From Cupidesulfovibrio sp000226255 (GTDB lineage Bacteria; Desulfobacterota; Desulfovibrionia; Desulfovibrionales; Desulfovibrionaceae), in contig NZ_AP036014.1 of the NCBI RefSeq assembly GCF_003402415.2, forward strand, positions 1-64,000: a stretch of DNA of 64,000 nucleotides, read 5' to 3'. The position numbers and the translations under genes were made by a program. Under the pieces are notes generated by a model that had not been told where the DNA came from, searched no databases, and worked only from the letters and a program-made list of their open reading frames with translations. Below are positions 58,602-64,000 of the stretch, piece after piece. Every line of letters begins with the position of its first letter. Within the stretch, counting starts at the first letter, position 1.

Positions 58602-60689
58602 CTACTTCCCGCCCTTCAGTTCGCTGATGATGCCCGCGATCTGGGCCATCTGGCCGGAAAGGTCGTGCACGGCCTCGGCCGCGCGAGCCACGCCATTGGC
58701 GGTGTCCGCCGTGATGCGGTTGATTTCGTCGATGGACCGGTTGATCTCGTCGCTGGTGGCGGACTGCTGCTCCGCGGCGGTGGCGATGCTGCGGATCTGG
58801 TCGGCCGAGGTTTCCACCCCGCGCACGATCTCGTCCAGCACCCGGCCGGACGCGCCGGTCAGCTCCACCACCCGCTCCATGTCCTGCACCGCGCCGTCCA
58901 CGGCCAGCATGTTCTGGCGCGCCTCTGCCTGGATGGCCCGGATGGAATCGCCCACCTGCTTGGTGGCCCCCATGGTCTTTTCCGCCAGCTTGCGCACCTC
59001 GTCGGCGACCACGGCGAATCCGCGCCCGGCGTCACCGGCGCGGGCCGCCTCGATGGCGGCGTTCAGCGCCAGCAGGTTGGTCTGGTCGGCGATGTCCTCG
59101 ATGACGTTCATGATGGCCCCGATGGATTCCGCCTGTTGCCCCAGCTTGTCCATGTTGGCCTTCAGGTCCATGGTGCGGTCGCGGGTGGCCTGCATGGCCT
59201 CCATGGAGCGCTGCACGGTGCGTTCGCCGTCCTGGGCCTTTTCCTTGGCGTTGGCGCTTTCGGTGGCCGCCTCGCCGGAATTGCGGGCCACCTCCAGCAC
59301 GGTGGCGTTCATCTCTTCCATGGCCGTGGCCGTTTCGGCGATGCGCTGGCCCTGCACCTCGGCCCCGTGGCGGATTTCCCCGGTCTGGCGGGCGATTTCG
59401 GCCGAGGCGGCGGCCACGTGGGCCACCACGTCCTCCAGCCGCAGCGCCGCTGCCTGCATGCCCTCGCGCTGGGCCACCTCGGCCTGGGCGCGGGCGGCTT
59501 GCGCCTCTGCCGTGGCCTCTTGCGCGTCACGGGCGCGTCGTTCGGCCTCTTCGGTCTTGCGGGTGATTTCGGCGATGTTGCCTTCCAGCGTGGCGGCCAT
59601 CTCGTCCAGCGCGGCGTAGATCTGGCCGATTTCGTCCCGGCGGGAAAGACCGATGCGCGAGGCGTAGCGGCCCTGCGATATCTCGCGCAGGAAGGCGGTG
59701 ACCCGCAGCAGCCCGCGCACCACCAGCCGGTCCATGAACAGGCCCAGCACCACCAGGATGGCCGCCACGGAAACGGCCATGACGATGCCGATCTGCCACA
59801 GCAGGTCGTTCACCCCGGACAGCACCTCGGCCTTGTCGATGATGCCGATGAACCGCCAGCCCAGCGCGGGCGAGGTGAACACCTCGGCCAGGCATTGCGT
59901 GCCGCCGATGCGCACCTCGGCCGAACCGGAGCCGAGGTCGAACAGGGTCTTGAACGCCGGGTCGCCCGCATCGGCGATGTTCTTGAAATTCATGGTCTTG
60001 TCGCGCGGGTTGGCGACGACGGCTCCGTCGCCCTGCACCAGCAGCACGTAACCGCTCTTGCCCAGGCGGATGGTGGCCATGGTGTCGGACAGTTCGTTCA
60101 GGGTCAGGTCTATGGCGGCCACGGCCACGGTTTCGCCGCCGCGCACATAGGCCTTGGCAACGCTGATCATGGCGTCGCCGGTGGTGCCCTTGTAGGCGGC
60201 GGTGACCTGCGGCTGGGTGGTGTCCTTCAGCGCCACCTGCCACCACACCCGGGTGCGCGGGTCGTAGCTCTTGCGGGTGCCCTGCACGTTGCTGAGCACG
60301 TTGCCGCCCCAGCGGGTGCCAACGTATACGCTGTCGTAGCTGGGGTGGGTGGTCTTGATCCATTGCAGCAGCGGGCTCATCTGCTGGCCGTAGGTGTCGG
60401 CCGGCGCGGGGGTGCGGGGCTTTTCCTCGGGGCCGAGGTAGCTGGTCACCCGCTCGTCGATCAGGGCGTTGAGGGGGCTTGCGGCGATCATGGCCGCGTT
60501 GCGCCGTGCGTCGTCCAGCAGAAAGCCCATGGCCCTGTCCACCTGCATGATCTCGTTGCGCGTGGCCGTGGAAAACGCCGCCACGGCCTGGTCGCTGACC
60601 CGCGCGTGGATGATGGCGTAGATGACGACGAACGGGATGATGACGGTGAGGCAAAGCCCCACCAGCAGGGTGAATTTGATGGACCGCAT
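58602..60689 (-). CDS. Methyl-accepting chemotaxis protein with dCACHE-like sensor
   Basis: A 695-residue transmembrane chemoreceptor. It has TM1 (about 8-28), a large periplasmic double-CACHE-like region (about 30-290, with RVWWQVALKDTTQPQVTAAY and ISVAKAYVRGGETVAVAAID), TM2 (about 300-325), a HAMP domain and a long coiled coil. The signalling tip is the canonical hairpin DIADQTNLLALNAAIEAARA followed by GDAGRGFAVVADEVRKLAE. It relays ligand occupancy to CheA/CheW. The ATG at 60689 has AGGAG 7 bases upstream. A promoter with an inverted repeat over the -10 box lies at 60789-60817. The ligand is unknown; dCACHE domains often bind amino acids or organic acids. Confidence 0.9.
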   Translation of the reverse strand: MRSIKFTLLVGLCLTVIIPFVVIYAIIHARVSDQAVAAFSTATRNEIMQVDRAMGFLLDDARRNAAMIAASPLNALIDERVTSYLGPEEKPRTPAPADTYGQQMSPLLQWIKTTHPSYDSVYVGTRWGGNVLSNVQGTRKSYDPRTRVWWQVALKDTTQPQVTAAYKGTTGDAMISVAKAYVRGGETVAVAAIDLTLNELSDTMATIRLGKSGYVLLVQGDGAVVANPRDKTMNFKNIADAGDPAFKTLFDLGSGSAEVRIGGTQCLAEVFTSPALGWRFIGIIDKAEVLSGVNDLLWQIGIVMAVSVAAILVVLGLFMDRLVVRGLLRVTAFLREISQGRYASRIGLSRRDEIGQIYAALDEMAATLEGNIAEITRKTEEAERRARDAQEATAEAQAARAQAEVAQREGMQAAALRLEDVVAHVAAASAEIARQTGEIRHGAEVQGQRIAETATAMEEMNATVLEVARNSGEAATESANAKEKAQDGERTVQRSMEAMQATRDRTMDLKANMDKLGQQAESIGAIMNVIEDIADQTNLLALNAAIEAARAGDAGRGFAVVADEVRKLAEKTMGATKQVGDSIRAIQAEARQNMLAVDGAVQDMERVVELTGASGRVLDEIVRGVETSADQIRSIATAAEQQSATSDEINRSIDEINRITADTANGVARAAEAVHDLSGQMAQIAGIISELKGGK

Positions 60690-61042
60690 GCGGGGCTCCT
60701 GTGGGTTCGTGCGCACCGGGTGGGGGGGCGCCAGGACGGGGCTGCGCCCCGGATGTGAAGAGTGTATCCGGGCGGCAAGAGAGCGGGAAGTATATCCCGC
60801 AGATTGCCAGCGATGAATGACGGATTGCCGACCGCTGGCAGACGGTCGGGTGAACGCGCAGGAGACTGCGACGGGCGGGAGGAGGACTGCCGGCGGCGAG
60901 AGCGGGTGAATCAAAGGCGCGCGAAGCGCCCCACTTCATGAACTGCGCGAACAGTCAAGCATGTGAGAGGGGCAACGGCGCGGGTGAAGCCGGGGCGAGG
61001 CGGAATGGGTCGGTCCGGAAGAGAGGGCCGCGCTGGCGCGGG
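60690..61042. other. Gap holding the chemoreceptor promoter
   Basis: About 350 bp. Only the promoter and inverted repeat below are supported. No gene. Confidence 0.55.
60783..60817 (-). promoter_or_regulatory. Chemoreceptor promoter with inverted repeat over the -10 element
   Basis: On the minus strand TTCATC (60817-60812), a 17-bp spacer and TATACT (60794-60789). The -10 lies in the loop of GCGGGA-N6-TCCCGC (60783-60800), a possible operator. Confidence 0.5.
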
Positions 61043-61660
61043 CTACCGCCTGCTGGCCGCAAGCATGCCCGCCGCGCCGCACAGGATGGTGGCCGTGACC
61101 TTGCTCTGGATATGCTCCAGCGACCGGCCGCGCAGCCATTGGAAGGCCCGCGCGCCGAACAGCGCGTAGGAAACCGCGCTGCTGCCCTGGATGACGAAGA
61201 AGCTGGCCGCAAGAATGAGAAAGTGCCCGGTATAGTGCGCGGGTTCGATGAACTGCGGAAAGAGCACGGTGAAGACCAGGATGGACTTGGGGTTGGACAT
61301 GCCGGTGGCGAAGCCCAGGCAGAACTGCCTGCGCGGCGTGGGCGCGGGGCGGGCGTTCATGTCCCCCACTGTCATGGGGGGGCTCCGCCAGCTCTTCAGG
61401 GCCAGCGCCAGCAGGTACGCCACCCCCACCCACTTGATGCAGTTGAACACCACCACCGAGCCTTGCACGATGGCCCCAAGGCCGAAGTACACCACCACCA
61501 TTTGCGCGCAGTAGGCGCACGAACCGCCCAGAATGGCGGGCAGGGTGCGCGCGAACCCGTTGCGCACGCTGGTGGACATGGAAAACATGGTCATGGGCCC
61601 CGGCGTGTAGGCGATGGCCGTCATGAGCAGGAAGTAGGTGAACCACGTGCCGAATGCCAT
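61043..61660 (-). CDS. LysE/RhtB-family amino acid exporter
   Basis: A 205-residue inner-membrane exporter with about six helices. It starts MAFGTWFTYFLLMTAIAYTP, has the RhtB-like YTPGPMTMFSMSTSVRNGF and a later FATGMSNPKSILVFTVLFPQ, with the conserved NPK. It is closer to the RhtB (homoserine/threonine) branch than the LysE-type gene at 44747. The frame runs back through the tRNA-Ala, which is spurious. The ATG at 61660 has AGGAGAGG 7 bases upstream. It probably follows a tRNA terminator, so it has its own promoter, not identified. Confidence 0.85.
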   Translation of the reverse strand: MAFGTWFTYFLLMTAIAYTPGPMTMFSMSTSVRNGFARTLPAILGGSCAYCAQMVVVYFGLGAIVQGSVVVFNCIKWVGVAYLLALALKSWRSPPMTVGDMNARPAPTPRRQFCLGFATGMSNPKSILVFTVLFPQFIEPAHYTGHFLILAASFFVIQGSSAVSYALFGARAFQWLRGRSLEHIQSKVTATILCGAAGMLAASRR

Positions 61661-61691
61661 GTTGTCCTCTCCTGTGTGGCGTGTGGAACGC

Positions 61692-61730
61692 AAAAAGGCG
61701 CAGGGGTTACCCTTTCGGATAACCCCTGCG
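61692..61730 (-). terminator. Terminator of tRNA-Ala copy 2
   Basis: On the minus strand CGCAGGGGTTA ... TAACCCCTGCG (11 bp) followed by CCTTTTTG, 6 bases after the tRNA. Confidence 0.9.
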
Positions 61731-61736
61731 AAATTC

Positions 61737-61812
<76 letters not shown>

Positions 61813-61825
61813 AAGCGGAAGTAGG

Positions 61826-61854
61826 TTCTTGCCCGAAACCCCTCGGGTTGTCAA
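61826..61854 (-). promoter_or_regulatory. Promoter of tRNA-Ala copy 2
   Basis: On the minus strand TTGACA (61854-61849), a 17-bp spacer, CAAGAA (61831-61826). Confidence 0.55.
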
Positions 61855-62113
61855 CAGTGTTGTGCGCAATGGGCGCGAAACGGCCGGAAACCCGGACGGA
61901 CAAGCGCTGGCCGGGGCGCGCCGGTGTCCTGCCGTGTCGGGACGGTGGCGCGCCGATGGCTGGCGATTTCCCGGCCCGGCGCGTTCACCGTTCCGCCACG
62001 TGCCCGACATTGACGGAAGCGGGCGCGGGCCGTACCACAGGCTCGGGCGCTCCGCCGGGCCTGGTCCCGTTCGCGCCCTTTCCGCAACCATCAGCATCAC
62101 CCGGAGCCGTCCG
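61855..62113. other. Divergent gap before lgt
   Basis: About 260 bp upstream of lgt. No hairpin or second gene supported. Confidence 0.5.
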
Positions 62114-62911
62114 ATGCTCGCATACCCCCGCATAGACCCCGTGGCCATTTCCATCGGCCCGCTGCAGTTCCGCTGGTACGGGCTGATGTACCTGTTCGGT
62201 TTCGTGTCCGGCTGGTGGCTGGGGCGTCGCCGTGCCGCGCAGCCGGGCAGCGGCTGGCAGCCGCAGGAAGTGGACGACATGGTCACCTGGGCCATCTTCG
62301 GCGTGGTGCTGGGGGGGCGGCTGGGCTACATCCTGTTCTACGATCTGGCCTATTATGTCAGCCAGCCCGCAGCCATCCTGCAGATATGGCACGGGGGCAT
62401 GTCCTTTCACGGGGGGCTGCTGGGGGTGCTGTTCGCGGTGTGGATGTACGCCCGGCGCAGCGGGCGCGACTTCATGTCCGTGGTGGATTTCGTGGCCCCG
62501 CTCATTCCGCCGGGGCTGTTCTTCGGCCGCATCGGCAACTTCATCAACGGAGAACTGTGGGGCGCGCCCACCACGCTGCCGTGGGCCATGGTGTTTCCCG
62601 ATGGCGGCCCCTTTCCCCGCCACCCCTCGCAATTGTACGAGGCCGCGCTGGAAGGCGTGGTGCTGTTCGCCGCCGTGTGGTGGTTCTCCGGCCGCAAGCG
62701 GCCGGTGGGCGCGGTGTCCGGCCTGTTCGGCCTGCTGTATGCGGTGTTCCGCTTCGCCGTGGAATTCGTGCGCGAGCCCGATCCGCAACTGGGCTACCTG
62801 GCCTTCGGCTGGCTGACCATGGGCCAGGTGCTGTGCCTGCCGCTGTTCGGCGTGGGGCTGTGGCTGTTGCTGCGCGGCCGCGCGGCGCAAGGGGACCCCT
62901 CCGCCCGCTAG
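62114..62911 (+). CDS. lgt: Prolipoprotein diacylglyceryl transferase
   Basis: Transfers diacylglycerol from phosphatidylglycerol to the lipobox cysteine of prolipoproteins, the first step of lipoprotein maturation. The 265-residue inner-membrane protein has about seven helices. It shows the family start AISIGPLQFRWYGLMYLFGF, HGGMSFHGGLLG, and the signature FFGRIGNFINGELWG (about 137-151). ATG 62114 has CGGAG 8 bases upstream; the frame upstream is not supported. It serves lipoproteins such as the TPR lipoprotein near 8.2 kb. Confidence 0.94.
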   Translation: MLAYPRIDPVAISIGPLQFRWYGLMYLFGFVSGWWLGRRRAAQPGSGWQPQEVDDMVTWAIFGVVLGGRLGYILFYDLAYYVSQPAAILQIWHGGMSFHGGLLGVLFAVWMYARRSGRDFMSVVDFVAPLIPPGLFFGRIGNFINGELWGAPTTLPWAMVFPDGGPFPRHPSQLYEAALEGVVLFAAVWWFSGRKRPVGAVSGLFGLLYAVFRFAVEFVREPDPQLGYLAFGWLTMGQVLCLPLFGVGLWLLLRGRAAQGDPSAR

Positions 62912-63181
62912 ACACGGCGGGACGGCCCCGCCGACTACAGGATCATGCCGTCCAGGGGATCATGCGGGGGCGGTTCCGGCGTTCGGCAGGCGGGAAGGCG
63001 GCTCTTCCGCCCGTCACTCCGTCATCCCGTCAGGGCGGTCCACCTGTTTTTCCGGCGTGCGCAATGGCTCGCGAACCCTTGTGCGGCGCGGTTTTGTTGA
63101 CAAAACCAGCGTTTTGTGGAATGGCGGTGAAGCTGATTCGCCCCGCTGGAACGGGGTTCGCGAGAACGAGACGGAGGAACC

Positions 63182-63400
63182 ATGGCGAAGGAAGATGCCA
63201 TCGAGGTTGACGGCGTTGTGCAGGAAGCCCTGCCCAACGCGATGTTCCGCGTGGAGCTCGAGAATGGCCACGAAGTGCTGGCCCACATCTCCGGCAAGAT
63301 GCGCAAGTTCTACATCCGCATCCTGCCCGGCGACCGTGTGAAGGTAGAGCTTTCACCGTACGACCTCACGCGCGGCCGCATCACCTACCGCATGAAGTAA
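63182..63400 (+). CDS. infA: Translation initiation factor IF-1
   Basis: A 72-residue OB-fold factor that binds the ribosomal A site with IF-2 and IF-3. It begins MAKEDAIEVDGVVQEALPNA and contains NAMFRVELENGHEVLAHISG and PGDRVKVELSPYDLTRGRIT, the diagnostic IF-1 sequence, with the usual length. GGAGGAA lies 4 bases before the ATG. A palindrome GGTTTTGT-TG-ACAAAACC at 63090-63107 lies in the upstream gap and overlaps a possible TTGACA -35 element. Confidence 0.97.
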   Translation: MAKEDAIEVDGVVQEALPNAMFRVELENGHEVLAHISGKMRKFYIRILPGDRVKVELSPYDLTRGRITYRMK

Positions 63401-63722
63401 CCTCCGCCCCACCTTCCGCTGTTCTTCCGGCCTCTCCCGCGTGCCGGAGGCGCGGCGATTCCGCACCGTCCCCCACAGCCCGTCGTTTCCGCGCCCCGCG
63501 CGGCAGTGGCGGGCTCATTGCATTGGGCGTGGCGGTCAGCTGCGCGCCATCCCTCAACGTCGGGGCCGCGTTGCGGCCATTCCGCGTAGGCGCGTCGCCT
63601 TCGCCTCCGCCCCCAATGCAAACGGGGACGCCGCGTGGCGTCCCCGTGGAATGAGGCCGGGCCGGAAAGCAATTGCCGTGATGTGTCTGCCCGTTGCCCG
63701 CCGCGAGTGGGCGGGCGCATGG
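63401..63722. other. Gap between infA and the kinase fragment
   Basis: About 320 bp with the hairpin described at 63622-63647. No gene. Confidence 0.6.
63622..63647. terminator. Hairpin between convergent genes
   Basis: ACGGGGACGCC, loop GCGT, GGCGTCCCCGT. A perfect stem without a T run; possible bidirectional terminator. Confidence 0.55.
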
Positions 63723-64000
63723 TCATGCCTTGCGCGGGGTACCGGCGGGTTCGTCCGGCACGCCGGATGCTGCCGCCGTGGCCTGTGCGTCGGGTGCGGC
63801 CTGTGCGTCCGACGCATGGAATCCGTCTGCTGCGGCATCGGGCACGGCAGCCATACCCACGCCCTCGCCGCTGTCCGCCACCTCGCCGTTCGACGCCTCG
63901 TCTTCGGGCCGGGGGGCGAGCAGCATCACGAAGAACGCGGCCCCGGTGCGGGTGGCGGCATCCAGCGGGCTTTCCACCCAGATGTCGCCGCCGTGGCTCA
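63723..64000 (-). CDS. C-terminal end of a sensor histidine kinase (partial)
   Basis: The gene runs off the right edge. The visible 92 codons start inside the HATPase domain with SHGGDIWVESPLDAATRTGA and continue AFFVMLLAP, which is the G2-box and final strand of an HATPase_c domain. The tail of about 65 residues is rich in Ala, Asp and Pro (DAQAAPDAQATAAA), low complexity like other genes here. The rest, including sensor and HisKA domains, lies outside the window. Confidence 0.7.
   Translation of the reverse strand, partial: SHGGDIWVESPLDAATRTGAAFFVMLLAPRPEDEASNGEVADSGEGVGMAAVPDAAADGFHASDAQAAPDAQATAAASGVPDEPAGTPRKA

Noticed and set aside
58152..60758. 868-residue plus-strand frame antisense to the chemoreceptor
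   Set aside because: Covers the clear minus-strand chemoreceptor and the terminator palindrome; composition of a GC shadow frame.

Overview
The window is GC-rich (roughly two thirds G+C) and opens exactly at the GTG start of dnaA, so it probably begins at the conventional zero point of a chromosome. The order dnaA-dnaN-gyrB-gyrA-TPR lipoprotein-Usp-asnS, a nigerythrin almost as I remember the Desulfovibrio vulgaris protein, a Desulfovibrio-type seven-cysteine ferredoxin and a lactate permease point to a sulfate-reducing Desulfovibrionaceae of the D. vulgaris / Nitratidesulfovibrio type. This assignment rests on recognised protein families; no search was run.

Layout. 1-8 kb: replication and gyrase genes separated by hairpin repeats. 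8-20 kb: TPR lipoprotein, Usp, asnS, a 57-residue winged-helix protein with its own promoter and operator-like palindrome, tRNA-Ala(GGC), nigerythrin, a CgeB-like glycosyltransferase, a flavodoxin-fold reductase, an MFS exporter and glnA. 20-23 kb: an unrecognised 319-residue protein and a second MFS exporter. 23-32 kb: the most distinctive region. Five leftward genes (small protein, Usp-like protein, two-helix membrane protein, TauE/SafE permease, tandem Usp) diverge from three overlapping rightward genes: a Lon-type protease with a complete response-regulator receiver domain spliced in ahead of its AAA+ module, a histidine kinase, and an NtrC-type sigma-54 activator. The region between them holds a sigma-54-like promoter and two copies of the palindrome GTTGC-N5-GCAAC. 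32-40 kb: a lone Opp/Dpp ATPase whose start is damaged or unusual, ADP-ribosylglycohydrolase, a small protein behind a good sigma-54 promoter, a YtqB-like methyltransferase, lactate permease behind an AT-rich control region, and tRNA-Arg(CCG). 40-50 kb: ubiX, an UPF0173 hydrolase, a GIY-YIG protein overlapping a DEAD-box helicase, divergent argO-like/argP-like genes, cobT, HtrA and ferredoxin. 50-52 kb: a compact YkgJ / unknown / TPR operon. 52-58 kb: a five-gene surface-polysaccharide operon (GT, flippase, GT2, polymerase/ligase, GT). 58-64 kb: chemoreceptor, LysE-type exporter, a second identical tRNA-Ala(GGC), lgt, infA and the end of a histidine kinase gene.

Repeats. Three families of short palindromic elements fill the intergenic DNA. 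Family A is a long hairpin followed by a conserved C-rich/AAACTTTT tail. Family B has conserved flanks around a stem that varies in a compensatory way. Family C is an imperfect palindrome ending CCGTAA...TAACGG. One A element lies inside the signal-peptide region of a lipoprotein gene, and one A element is interrupted by C units. Independently, several genes carry in-frame tandem repeats with a 9-bp period.

No CRISPR array, transposase gene, rRNA or prophage was seen.
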